Shown here piece by piece: positions 28,586-38,046 of a stretch of 64,000 bases of DNA. Made by a program: the position numbers and the translations under genes. This DNA is from Bacillota bacterium (GTDB lineage Bacteria; Bacillota; Clostridia; Clostridiales; Clostridiaceae): NCBI GenBank assembly GCA_023435985.1, contig JAEZKY010000030.1, positions 1 to 64,000 on the forward strand, in the 5' to 3' direction. Each line of letters opens with the position of its first letter. Position 1 is the first letter of the stretch. A model generated the notes under the pieces. That model was not told the DNA's origin and made no database searches. It worked only from the letters and a program-made list of their open reading frames with translations.

Positions 28586-29716
28586 CTATTCAACTTTTGA
28601 TTTATTTACAAGACTATTTCTGCTGATAAAATGACTTAGAGGCTTTGAATTTACTGGAGGAAATGCAACAGCTAAGCAGGCTTCTGCCATTCCATAAACC
28701 ATAAACATACTTGTCTCAGATAAATTACATACAGATAATTTTTCCATGAACTCATTAACCAAAGGCATTGAAATGGGTTCTGCACCATTAAAAATTAATC
28801 TTAAGCTGCTTAAATCCCACTCCTTAAGATGTTTATCTTTAATTTTTCTAAGAAGTAATCTATATCCAAAATTCGGACTAGAGGTCATTGTTATCTTATG
28901 CTTCGAAATTAAATCAAACCAAAGAGTAGGTCTCTTTACAAATTTCATAGGATTCATATTTATTTGGAACATTCCTAAGGCAATTAAGGAAATGTGAAAA
29001 CCAATAAGCCCCATGTCATGATAATATGGCATCCAGGAAAGCACTCTATCCTCTGAAGTCAGACCTCCACTCTCAATTATTCCTTCTATGTTAGTCAATA
29101 AGTTTTTGTGAGTTAATATAACTCCCTTTGGAGTATTTGTACTTCCAGAACTAAATTGTACAAAAGCAGTTTTCTCAATTTCTGATAAATTCATTTTACC
29201 CTTTATTGTATTTTCTCTTAAAATTGATATATCAAGCATATTCATCTCTTGACATTCAGAATATAACTCATTGTTCTTCATGCCCTTAATGATACCCGCA
29301 TCACTTATTATTACAGGTTTTTCTAGAGTATTCCAAACATTTATAAGTTTTTCTAAAGAAGCATTTTTTCCTTTAAAGGCTGAAGGTGTAGAAATTGGAA
29401 CAACTACAATTCCTCCAAGTACACAAGCCCAGAAACAAATAATGAAATCAATATTATTTTGAAAGGAAATAATCGCAAAATCATCCTGCTTTATACCTTT
29501 TTCTTGGAGAGCTCCTAAACAAAGCATTGCCTTTTCAAGTATTTCTTCATAGCTCAAAAAGATATCCGAGTCATTCCCCTGCACTAACAATATTCCTTTA
29601 TCTTTTTTATTTTCTGCAGCTTCTATTAATAAGTTACCTATATTCATCTTATTACAATATTTATTTGTTATAGGTTTTCCGCAAGAAATTGACATTTTTA
29701 TATTATTATCCTTCAT
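28586..29716 (-). pseudogene. FAAL N-terminal lobe, cut from the PKS by an in-frame TAG
   Basis: This is the N-terminal part (376 residues) of a fatty acyl-AMP ligase that would activate a free fatty acid and load it on ACP1. Motifs: 'FVQFSSGSTNTPKGV' (P-loop), 'WMPYYHDMGLIG' (typical FAAL), 'LIFNGAEPIS' and 'MVYGMAEACLAVAFP'. The frame stops at TAG 28586-28588 and continues unbroken and in the same frame as the PKS: ...KSKVE-stop-VEECAKDALQ. The stop falls in a surface linker before the next conserved FAAL segment ('GYPVAGMQVRVV'). The true start is the ATG at 29716, with TTAGGAG ten bases upstream; a TTG 18 bases earlier lies within that RBS. Either a nonsense mutation, a sequencing error, or readthrough. 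It follows the MFS gene by 29 bases. Confidence 0.85.
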
Positions 29717-29745
29717 AGTTTCATCTCCTAACAAAATTCTAATAC

Positions 29746-30915
29746 TTATAGATCAAATCCTGATTCTGATTCATATCTGACTTTTTTAACATACATTACA
29801 ACAGGAAATGTAATAAATAACAGTAAACATACACTAAAAATATAATTATCTCCAAACATGCTCATAACCGCCGATGAGAGAAGTGGGCCAATAGTTGAGC
29901 CTCCACCATAAAAAGAAGTAAATAATGAAGTCCCTGAAGGTATCTCTTCTTTACTTAAATTTTGAACTGATACTGCCATAGCCAATGGATATATAGGCCC
30001 AATAATAAATCCTGATAAGAAAGAAAATATCAATCTTAAGACAAAATTATCAAAAATCATTATTCCAGCAATTGTGAATACAGAAATGATAATACTCATT
30101 AATAAGACTTTCTCACGCCCGAGCTTATCTGATAGATACGTTATAGGCATAGTCCCTATAATACTTCCTAATACAAATATACCCAAAGCATATCCAGCAA
30201 TTCTTAAGTCATACTGTTCATGTATTAAAAAAACTGGGTACAAGGTTGTTAAAGTTGTTTCAGTAAAACCATATAAAAATCCACCTTGAAGTCCTATAGA
30301 TATTTTCTTAAGTGTATTTATCTTTGGTTTGGGGGAAAACAATAATTTTTCTTTAAAAGTTGCATGTATAACTATTTGACAAATTAGAAGTGCACATATT
30401 GGAAATATAAATGGCACCCAATTGTTCCATTCATAAAATACAGGTCCGAGGACAGAAGATAATACAAAACCTACTGCAAAGCATAGTGAATACAAACCAC
30501 TAATTACACTTCTTGAACTTTCTTCTGTTAAATTTTGAAGCATGGTTTGAACTCCAACCAAATTAAAGCTTAGACCAATACCCATAAATATCATTAAAAA
30601 GAGTGAAACAACCAAATTAGATGAAAAGGGGAAAATTCCACAAGCTGTTGCTGAAATTACCGCGCCTATTAATATAGTTCCCTTGATATCTTTATTTCTC
30701 ATTTTTCTATCAACTAAAATAGATCCAATTGACATGAATAAGAAAAACGACGAGGATATGATTCCAATCCATAAGCTATTTACATTATTGGACTTTAAAT
30801 GTGTTGATGAGAGGGGATTTATAATCCCCATTGCAACACCAATAAGTAAACCTATTACAAAAAGAATCCATTTATTATTAGAAAATAGTGGCTGCATCTT
30901 TTCTTTTAAAGGCAT
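29746..30915 (-). CDS. MFS transporter, probable exporter of the PKS/NRPS product
   Basis: A 389-residue protein with 12 predicted membrane helices and the major facilitator motif between TM2 and TM3 ('SILVDRKMRNKDIKG', a loose G-x-x-x-D-R form). A second copy lies in the other half ('ITYLSDKLGREKVLL'). It sits in the operon between the NRPS (17-base gap, with GGGAGG) and the FAAL-PKS (29-base gap). Export of, or self-protection from, the product is the obvious role, but this is inferred from context. Confidence 0.88.
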   Translation of the reverse strand: MPLKEKMQPLFSNNKWILFVIGLLIGVAMGIINPLSSTHLKSNNVNSLWIGIISSSFFLFMSIGSILVDRKMRNKDIKGTILIGAVISATACGIFPFSSNLVVSLFLMIFMGIGLSFNLVGVQTMLQNLTEESSRSVISGLYSLCFAVGFVLSSVLGPVFYEWNNWVPFIFPICALLICQIVIHATFKEKLLFSPKPKINTLKKISIGLQGGFLYGFTETTLTTLYPVFLIHEQYDLRIAGYALGIFVLGSIIGTMPITYLSDKLGREKVLLMSIIISVFTIAGIMIFDNFVLRLIFSFLSGFIIGPIYPLAMAVSVQNLSKEEIPSGTSLFTSFYGGGSTIGPLLSSAVMSMFGDNYIFSVCLLLFITFPVVMYVKKVRYESESGFDL

Positions 30916-30932
30916 AAATCTGAATTCCTCCC

Positions 30933-33900
30933 TTATTTATTATTAATTGCAGCCTTAATAATTGGAATCTGATGTGCTCCAAACCAATACATATCTTGAT
31001 TTCCAAATATCTTAATAGCTTCTCCTGTTATATAATCCGATTTATCCGAAGCTAGGAATACAGCCAAATCAGCAACTTTTCCAGTAGGTATAGCTTTTTT
31101 TCTTAAAGCTTCTGGTGTCATATTTGTATCAACAAAAGCTGGACAAATTGCATTTACTTGAATATTGCTTAATTTTAATTCTTCTGACAGAGATTTTGTA
31201 AACCCTATTACTGCGTGTTTTGAAGCTGCATACGCACTCATTAGAGGGTATCCAATAAAGGACGAATCTGATCCCATATTAATAATCTTTCCTGATCTTT
31301 GACTAACTAAATGAGGTGTAACGGCTCTACACATATTATAAGTACCGAACAAATTTACCTCTACAATATTCTTCCACTCATCAGCATCCATATCACTAAA
31401 TGCTTCTAATTTTGTTATACCTGCATTATTTATTAATACGTCTATCTTCCCATAGGTAGAGATGATTTTATTTACTGCTTCAGAAACTTCACTATAATTG
31501 CTTATATCTGCTACTATAGAAATAACTCTGCCTCCTATTTTTTTAATCTCTTCTTCAGTTTCTTTAAGCTCCCATTCTGTTCTAGAAATAATTGCAACTT
31601 TAGCGGCTTCCCTTGCTGCTTCAATAGCCATTGTTTTTCCTATTCCTCTGCCTCCACCAGTTACAATTACAACTTTATCTGTTAAAACACCTTGCTTTTT
31701 ATTTTCTTTTACTAGTGCAAGGGGTTTTAAACCACTGCTTACTACTAAATTTTCCCTATTATTTATATAAGAAAGCATTTCAGCAGCTGCTTTAATATAC
31801 TCATTTCCTAAAGTTCTTATGGTAGCTTCTTCATATTTATTTTTAGAATACTCTATTTCTAAAATCAGCTTGCCATCTACTATTGAAAAGAAAAATTCAA
31901 TTGAAGAAATCCTCTTTTGCTCAGGATGCGAATATCTCCTATCCATTTCATCCTTTGAAAATTCAAATACATCATACTCATTATTATTTCTGTTTCCTAA
32001 GTAATTTGCCCTTATAGAAGTTAAGTTTAAATCTGGATACATATACGCAGGTAATTCCTCTGAAACCAAATCATAACTTATACCATTTAGCGGCACCTTA
32101 TTAATTCCATCTGTAATCTTATTAACTATTTCTCCCCAATTCTCATTATTATCAATAGAGATTCCTAAAGGATAGTTAATTGCAAAGTTTCCTACAGTAT
32201 CAAAAAATGTACTGTTATCAAACATTCTTCCATTCATTCTATGACTGACAACCACCCATTGCTTTCCGTATTTCTTTTGAAGCATATTGTAAAGAGGAGC
32301 AAGAATAATTGAATAAAAACTTGTTCCAAAATACTTTTTCCCTGTAGTCTGCAATTTTAAAGTTTCACCCTTATCTAAAGCAAAAGTTAGTAATTCAGCT
32401 GATCCTTCATTATTATTTCCTAAATTCAATTCCTCTTTAATCCTAAAAGAATATGACTCCGAAGGAAATTGCTTCTTATAATACTCTATAAATTCTGCAG
32501 CTCTTTTATTTTTCTCTTTATTAACTTCAAGGACGAAATCCTTATATGATTTTGTTTCTTCTATTTTAATATCACCATTATCAGAAATAAGCTGCTTATA
32601 AATTCTCCATATTTCTTTAAACAATAATTGATTTGCTATAAGGTCAGAAATTAAATGATGCCCAACTACCGAAATATCATAAGAAGAATCATTTACCCTT
32701 ATAACAACCACCTTCCAAAGCGGCCATTTATCTACCTCTAAATTCTTAATAACTTCATTAATTAAACTTTTTATTTCTTCATTTCTCTCTTCTTTACTAA
32801 GATGAGAACCATCATAATAATCTGCTTCTACTATTTGATCGTCTGATACAAATTTCTGCATCCATTTTCCTTCTTTATTAACTAATATACTTCTTAGCGC
32901 ATCATTATTATTAGCTACTATAGTTAAAGCTTTATTAAACATGTCGCAATCTAAAGGCTGCTTATATAAAAATCTTGTATATCCTGTCCATTGATATGGA
33001 TAATCAAAGTAACTCATTAAAAATTTCTGTGCAGGTGCTAATGGAATCTCTTCTACAATTGAATCTTTCACATTAAGCTGGTCTGTATCAAAGACTTCAA
33101 CTTTTTCTCCATTTAGACTCATTTTAGATTTTTCCTTTAAAACCTTTCTATCAAGTTTGCCATTAGGTGTCTTTGGCAAAGCAGCTGTCCATTCAAAGTG
33201 ATGTGGAACCATATAATAAGGTAATTTCCTTAATATAAATTCTTTTAATTCATTATCATCAACCTTATTTCCAGCCATCCATGCAATTAACTGCTTCTGA
33301 CCTTCAATGTAATCAACTGCATTTACAGCAACTTCATTTACATTTGGATGGGCACCAAGTACTGCTTCAATCTCTCCAAGTTCAACTCTAAAGCCTCTTA
33401 TTTTTACTTGATTATCTATTCTTCCAAGATATTCATAACTTCCATCTGGTTTCTTGGTAGTTAAATCTCCAGTTTTATATAAGTATTCTCCTGGAATTTC
33501 TTTAAACGGATTTGGTTTGAAAGCTTCCTCTGTTTTTTCCTTATTATTTTTATAACCTTTAGCAAGTTGAATCCCTCCAATCCAAAGCTCACCTATTTCT
33601 CCTTCAGGAAGTTCTTTCATATTTTTATCTAAGTTTTTTATAAAAACATTGTCGATAGGCTTTCCTATTGGAATAGTGTTTTCTCCATCTGCCCCAGGTC
33701 TTTTATCAATTTTGTGATAAGTAACATCAATTGATGCTTCTGTAGGTCCATACATATTTGCAAGACCTACGTCTAATCCATACTTATCTATCCATTTTTG
33801 AATTATTGGCATTGGCAGTGCTTCACCGCTGAAAATCAACCATCTTAAATCCTTAAAACTATAATCATCATCTTCTAAAGAATTTACAAATTCGCCAAAT

Positions 33901-36900
33901 AAGGATGGTACAAAATGCATTACGTTTATCTTTGTATCTATTAACCATTCGGCTAAAGCCCATGGATTTTTAACAATATCGTTTCTTGCAGGACACACTA
34001 TGCCTCCATACATTAACGGCCAGAAAAGCTCCCAAACTGAAATATCAAAGCAACAAGAGGTCTTTTGAGCAACGCGCTCACCTAATTTTAATTTGAAGGT
34101 ATCCTGATGCCACCTTAAGCGATTCATATACCCCCTATGTCCAAGCATAACTCCTTTAGGATTTCCTGTTGACCCAGAAGTATATAATACTGTCATCAAA
34201 TCATCTGGTGAATTTATATATTCAGGAGCAGCTTCTGAAACTTCCATCCAGTGTTCTTTTAGCACCTGATTATAATCATCTGCAAAATTCATAGGAGTTC
34301 CGTGGTCTAAATACATAAGAGTTTGTACATTTGAATCTTTTTCTATTAATCTACTTAAAAATTCCTTTAGACTATGCTCAGTAAGTAAAATCTCTATACC
34401 AGCGCTCTTCATTATATATTGAATACGATCAGCTGGATAAACAGGATCTACTGGCACATAAGCTGCACCTGCTTTCATGATACCAAGCATACCAATAAGC
34501 ATCATAGGCCCTGGATACACCATTATTCCAACAAGAGAGTCTCTTTTAATCCCTTGAGTTCTAAGGTAATTAGCAATTTTGTTTGACATTCTATCTAACT
34601 CTCTATAAGTTATGTTTTCATCTTTATACAATATTGCTGTTAAATCAGGTGTTTCCCTGCATTGCTTAATAATTTTCATATAAGGAATTTCATCTGCATA
34701 TTGTGAATTTACTTCTGTAATTGATTTATTTTCATGCTTACTGTTATTATTCTCAATTACTAAAGCCATTTCACTTAAAGTTCTACATTTAAATAAAGAA
34801 TTTTTATCAATTCCTTTATGAAGCTTAGCTAGTCTTGTTATTATACGTATAAGTTGAAGGGAATCAACTCCAAAGGCTGTTACTAAATCTTTATTAATAT
34901 CATCTTTGTTAATAGCAGTTACACAAACTTCTTCAGCTATTTTCGTAAGCTCTTCAATTAACCTATTATCTTCTATAGTTTTTGACTTAATTTCATCATC
35001 TTTTATCTCTATTTGATAACTTGCAAATAATTCAAGATTGCTAATAAACGCCTCAATAAGTTTTTTTATATTATCTTCGTTAAAATGTAAGCTGTCATAA
35101 TTAGATGTGATAATAATTTTATTATGGAAAAGCTCAACCAAATTATCTATAGCACCTGCATTTGTTGAGGTATATGCTTCATAATCAATTACCTTTAAAT
35201 CTCCGTAAGTTTCTTTAAGCTTAGTATCGCCAACAAAAGATAAATATAAATTTGATTTTAAACTAGAACGTACAATTGAAGCTGTTGTCTTTGGCATCTT
35301 TCCATCTTCAAGCATTTCTTGTTCTTTTGCCATCTTAGCAGCTCTGTAAATTTGTGCTCTATCTATTCCTCCAGATATATTTTCTTTTATTTCTTTATCT
35401 ACTTCTGTTACAAAATCTATTAAGCCTTCATCAGAAGCTTTTGGTTTAAAATTTAATGCCATATTCTGAGCAAAACATCCTATGATTCCTGTTGCATCAA
35501 TGTTTGGATATACTTTCCCACCCGTTGGTAAATTTATAATTATCTCATCATTTTCTTTATCCAATTCTCTTATAGTTTTCAAATATGCAGAAACTATAAG
35601 AGTAAATAAAGATACTCTCCAAATTCTTGACTTTTCTAAAAGTGATTTGGTTAAAGTTTCATTTAACCAATATTTTTGTGCCTTAACTAATGCAAAGTTA
35701 TTATTTGCCTTGTTATTGTTAAAAGGATTAAATTTATGTTTTGCTTTACCATTTACTTGTACATATTTTTCCAAACTTTTATTTTCTTCTGGACTATTCC
35801 AATTGTTTATTTCTAAAACTGCATTGTTATATTCATCTGTTGATAATTTTTTTGGAAGATTAATATTTACTCCCTGCATCTTTCCTGAATATATCTCAAG
35901 GATTTCTCTAAGAATTTGTTGATTAGAAAGGCCATCAGAGACTAAATGATTATTTGCAAATATTAATTCATATTGCATGTAACTTGTTTGAATAACTACA
36001 AATTTATGAAGTGGAAACTTAAAGATATCAAAAGGAGTATTAATTATCTCTTCAAATATTTGTTTTATAGTTTGATTTTTAGCTTCTTCAGGCAGGTTTC
36101 TTATGTCCTGAACATTAATTTCAGGTAATAACAGTCTATTATGAATTTTAAGCTTATAATCTTTAAAACTCTTTGAACCTTCTCTGCTTTCAAATTCTGA
36201 AGCTAAGCTTGGATTCCTTTTTATTAATTCAAGCCAGCTTTCCTGCAGCAATTCTAAATTTAACTGTCCTTCAAGCTTTACTCCTGAGCAAATAGTTAAG
36301 GTTCCTACTGACCAATAAGATATTAAGAATGGATATTGAGCATTTAAAATCACTAATTCTTCTGCTTCAGCTTTTTCTTCGGCTATATCTTTAGTTAAAG
36401 TTTCTGTATTATAAAATTCTTGAAACATAAAGACAATTTCGCCTATTGTCTGCAGCGACATTAAGTAAGTTATTGGATATTTATTATTGAAATTGTCTTG
36501 TTCTTCTTTTGGTATAAGCTTCATTAGCTCAGTCATAAGAGTGACCATTTTTATTGAATCAATACCTAAATCACTTTCAAGAAACATCTCTAAATCAAGA
36601 TCTTCTACTTTGTGTCCTGTCACATTTGATACAAGTTCATATACCATTGTTTTAATATCAATTTTATTTATTTTTTCAACATTCTTATTTGATGCTTCTA
36701 CATTATAAAATTCCTCAAACATAAGAACAATTTCTCCTATTGTCTGCATAGACATTAAATATGTTATAGGATATTTAGAAGTAAAATTCTCTAAATCATC
36801 AGCTGGTACAAGTTTCATTAGTTGATTCATAAGAGTGACCATTTTTATTGAATCAATACCTAAATCACTTTCAAGAAACATTTCTAATTCAAGATCTTTT

Positions 36901-36980
36901 ACTTTGTGACCTGTTACATTTGATACATTTTCAAATATTAATGCTTTAATATCTGTTAGATTTGTTTGATTACCATACAT
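30933..36980 (-). CDS. NRPS with tandem ACPs and terminal SDR (ACP-ACP-C-PCP-A-C-SDR)
   Basis: A 2015-residue protein. 8-92 and 107-190: two near-identical ACPs with 'LESDLGIDSIKMV' (Ser44, Ser142), of the PUFA-synthase type. 208-655: condensation domain, active-site motif 'NNHLVSDG' (first His is Asn344; His345 kept). 672-745: carrier, Ser707 in 'FGVDSLQL'. 760-1285: full adenylation domain ('LYTSGSTGNPKG' 932-943, Asp979, 'NGKLDRK' with Lys1275). The specificity residues read D-I-W-H-I-S-M-I-D plus Lys, close to the known serine code DVWHLSLIDK. 1305-1735: second C domain, 'HHLISDL' (1441-1447, Gly replaced by Leu). 1765-2014: classical SDR with 'TGGGRGIG' and Ser1904-Tyr1917-Lys1921. The carrier precedes A rather than following it, and nothing follows the second C domain except the SDR. 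AGGGG before ATG. First gene of the NRPS-MFS-FAAL/PKS operon. Confidence 0.93.
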   Translation of the reverse strand: MYGNQTNLTDIKALIFENVSNVTGHKVKDLELEMFLESDLGIDSIKMVTLMNQLMKLVPADDLENFTSKYPITYLMSMQTIGEIVLMFEEFYNVEASNKNVEKINKIDIKTMVYELVSNVTGHKVEDLDLEMFLESDLGIDSIKMVTLMTELMKLIPKEEQDNFNNKYPITYLMSLQTIGEIVFMFQEFYNTETLTKDIAEEKAEAEELVILNAQYPFLISYWSVGTLTICSGVKLEGQLNLELLQESWLELIKRNPSLASEFESREGSKSFKDYKLKIHNRLLLPEINVQDIRNLPEEAKNQTIKQIFEEIINTPFDIFKFPLHKFVVIQTSYMQYELIFANNHLVSDGLSNQQILREILEIYSGKMQGVNINLPKKLSTDEYNNAVLEINNWNSPEENKSLEKYVQVNGKAKHKFNPFNNNKANNNFALVKAQKYWLNETLTKSLLEKSRIWRVSLFTLIVSAYLKTIRELDKENDEIIINLPTGGKVYPNIDATGIIGCFAQNMALNFKPKASDEGLIDFVTEVDKEIKENISGGIDRAQIYRAAKMAKEQEMLEDGKMPKTTASIVRSSLKSNLYLSFVGDTKLKETYGDLKVIDYEAYTSTNAGAIDNLVELFHNKIIITSNYDSLHFNEDNIKKLIEAFISNLELFASYQIEIKDDEIKSKTIEDNRLIEELTKIAEEVCVTAINKDDINKDLVTAFGVDSLQLIRIITRLAKLHKGIDKNSLFKCRTLSEMALVIENNNSKHENKSITEVNSQYADEIPYMKIIKQCRETPDLTAILYKDENITYRELDRMSNKIANYLRTQGIKRDSLVGIMVYPGPMMLIGMLGIMKAGAAYVPVDPVYPADRIQYIMKSAGIEILLTEHSLKEFLSRLIEKDSNVQTLMYLDHGTPMNFADDYNQVLKEHWMEVSEAAPEYINSPDDLMTVLYTSGSTGNPKGVMLGHRGYMNRLRWHQDTFKLKLGERVAQKTSCCFDISVWELFWPLMYGGIVCPARNDIVKNPWALAEWLIDTKINVMHFVPSLFGEFVNSLEDDDYSFKDLRWLIFSGEALPMPIIQKWIDKYGLDVGLANMYGPTEASIDVTYHKIDKRPGADGENTIPIGKPIDNVFIKNLDKNMKELPEGEIGELWIGGIQLAKGYKNNKEKTEEAFKPNPFKEIPGEYLYKTGDLTTKKPDGSYEYLGRIDNQVKIRGFRVELGEIEAVLGAHPNVNEVAVNAVDYIEGQKQLIAWMAGNKVDDNELKEFILRKLPYYMVPHHFEWTAALPKTPNGKLDRKVLKEKSKMSLNGEKVEVFDTDQLNVKDSIVEEIPLAPAQKFLMSYFDYPYQWTGYTRFLYKQPLDCDMFNKALTIVANNNDALRSILVNKEGKWMQKFVSDDQIVEADYYDGSHLSKEERNEEIKSLINEVIKNLEVDKWPLWKVVVIRVNDSSYDISVVGHHLISDLIANQLLFKEIWRIYKQLISDNGDIKIEETKSYKDFVLEVNKEKNKRAAEFIEYYKKQFPSESYSFRIKEELNLGNNNEGSAELLTFALDKGETLKLQTTGKKYFGTSFYSIILAPLYNMLQKKYGKQWVVVSHRMNGRMFDNSTFFDTVGNFAINYPLGISIDNNENWGEIVNKITDGINKVPLNGISYDLVSEELPAYMYPDLNLTSIRANYLGNRNNNEYDVFEFSKDEMDRRYSHPEQKRISSIEFFFSIVDGKLILEIEYSKNKYEEATIRTLGNEYIKAAAEMLSYINNRENLVVSSGLKPLALVKENKKQGVLTDKVVIVTGGGRGIGKTMAIEAAREAAKVAIISRTEWELKETEEEIKKIGGRVISIVADISNYSEVSEAVNKIISTYGKIDVLINNAGITKLEAFSDMDADEWKNIVEVNLFGTYNMCRAVTPHLVSQRSGKIINMGSDSSFIGYPLMSAYAASKHAVIGFTKSLSEELKLSNIQVNAICPAFVDTNMTPEALRKKAIPTGKVADLAVFLASDKSDYITGEAIKIFGNQDMYWFGAHQIPIIKAAINNK
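36537..36929 (-). repeat. Direct DNA repeat of the two tandem ACP domains
   Basis: The ACP coding units repeat with an exact 294-base (98-codon) period. For example, the 50 bases from 36541 match those from 36835 almost perfectly across the serine site. The conservation at synonymous sites suggests recent duplication or gene conversion. Confidence 0.85.
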
Positions 36981-37669
36981 TTTTCTTTTCCCCTTTCATT
37001 CTCGAGCTATATGTGTTTTTTACACCTATCCATTTAATTTTCTTATCTATTTCACTCATTAGTTTAGCCATTAGAAATCTTATTAAATAATGAGGTTATA
37101 ATCAAAATATATAACTCTTCCCTCCAATAAAAATTTTTCTTCTTCATTTTCATACTATATCAAAACATTTTTAGGTTTATCTTAAAATTATGTTAAATAT
37201 ATGCATTTTAATTTAATATTTGTAAACTATATCTTCTGCTTCCTATTCTATTTCAAAAATATTTATTTTTTTACCATTATTGTAAAAATAAAAACATTGC
37301 TTAAAATAGCCTTATTGCAAAATTCATATACTCTTTGCGTAACTAGAGTTATTCTATTGTTTTTTTGGTAATAAATAGAAAAATGAAAGTATTCTTATGA
37401 TATGCCCATTTATGACATGCATATTATGCTTGATTATTTGAAATTTATAGAGAATTTTAAGATTAAAATATATTATAGAAATATAAATTTATGAAATTTG
37501 TTTTTAATTGCCTTTATTTTATACACATTTTATATTATATTGAAGATAATGTAAATATACTTTTTAAAAAAATAAAGATAAATGGATAAACTTGTACTAT
37601 ACCGTATAAACTTGTACTATACCGTATAAACTAACTCAGTAAACTATAACATACTAAGGAGGTGTTTTA
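36981..37669. promoter_or_regulatory. Intergenic region between the NRPS operon and a small divergent ORF
   Basis: About 690 bases of very AT-rich DNA. It must hold the promoter of the NRPS-MFS-PKS operon (minus) and that of the small ORF at 37670 (plus). The one clear structure is a 20-base tandem repeat, ATAAACTTGTACTATACCGT, at 37586-37605 and 37606-37625, followed by ATAAACT. It lies 45 bases before the plus-strand start. I see no other gene here. Confidence 0.45.
37586..37632. repeat. Two perfect 20-base tandem repeats plus a partial third
   Basis: Unit ATAAACTTGTACTATACCGT occurs twice head to tail and is followed by its first seven bases. A 20-base period puts copies on nearly the same face of the helix. 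With GTACTATAC inside each unit, this is a candidate regulator-binding site near the start of the small ORF. Confidence 0.6.
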
Positions 37670-37834
37670 ATGACAAAGGATAGTCAGCCAGATAATAAAA
37701 AGGCAAGAATGGAGAAATGTAATCATCAAACTCCAATAACTGAGGAAGGTCATAATCATAATCCTAATAGAAAACATAAATCCGTAGAGAATCAAGGAGT
37801 TTCAAGTGATCATTTCAACAGATTTGGTAATTAA
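37670..37834 (+). CDS. Small 54-residue hydrophilic protein
   Basis: A perfect AAGGAGGTG lies six bases before the ATG, and the frame ends in TAA after 54 codons. The protein begins MTKDSQPDNKKARMEKC and continues with 'HQTPITEEGHNHNPNRKHK', then 'SSDHFNRFGN'. It is rich in His, Asn and Lys with a single Cys and has no membrane segment. The RBS and the tandem repeat upstream argue that it is real. I do not recognise the family. A Lys/His-rich small acid-soluble or spore-associated role would be a guess. Confidence 0.55.
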   Translation: MTKDSQPDNKKARMEKCNHQTPITEEGHNHNPNRKHKSVENQGVSSDHFNRFGN

Positions 37835-37841
37835 AACATAT

Positions 37842-37911
37842 GAAATAAAATAGTAAACCCAAAATACCAAATAAACGTACATACCAGGATACTATTTTCT
37901 TATTTCACTTT
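37842..37911 (+). terminator. Long stem-loop after the small ORF
   Basis: ATGAAATAAAATAGTA pairs with TACTATTTTCTTATTTCA with one bulge around a 35-base loop, directly after the 54-codon gene. The loop is long for a terminator; it could also be a structured leader for the peptide ORF that follows. Confidence 0.35.
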
Positions 37912-37986
37912 AGGCACATGAAGTAAAATAACAAGTTCAAAGCTGACATAAATATTTTTCATCATGAAAGGAGGTAAAGCGCCATC

Positions 37987-38046
37987 ATGGCATGCCTATT
38001 ATGGCATCTTACAGCCAAAGAATTATGGAAAATAACTGGTAGATAG
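37987..38046 (+). CDS. Candidate 19-residue Trp-containing peptide ORF
   Basis: AAAGGAGGT lies 12 bases before an ATG that opens the frame MACLLWHLTAKELWKITGR then TAG. The RBS is as strong as any in the window, which is unlikely by chance before a noncoding stretch. The peptide is amphipathic, with two Trp and one Cys. The start region is palindromic (GCCATCATGGC; GGCATGCC). It could be a leader or signalling peptide, or an unannotated small protein. Confidence 0.4.
   Translation: MACLLWHLTAKELWKITGR

Noticed and set aside
28585..28588. Treating the FAAL half and the PKS frame as two separate genes
   Set aside because: They are in the same frame, adjacent across one TAG, complete each other as one FAAL domain, and no RBS precedes the GTG.
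37586..37632. CRISPR or plasmid iteron array
   Set aside because: Only two full copies without spacers, and no cas or replication genes nearby.
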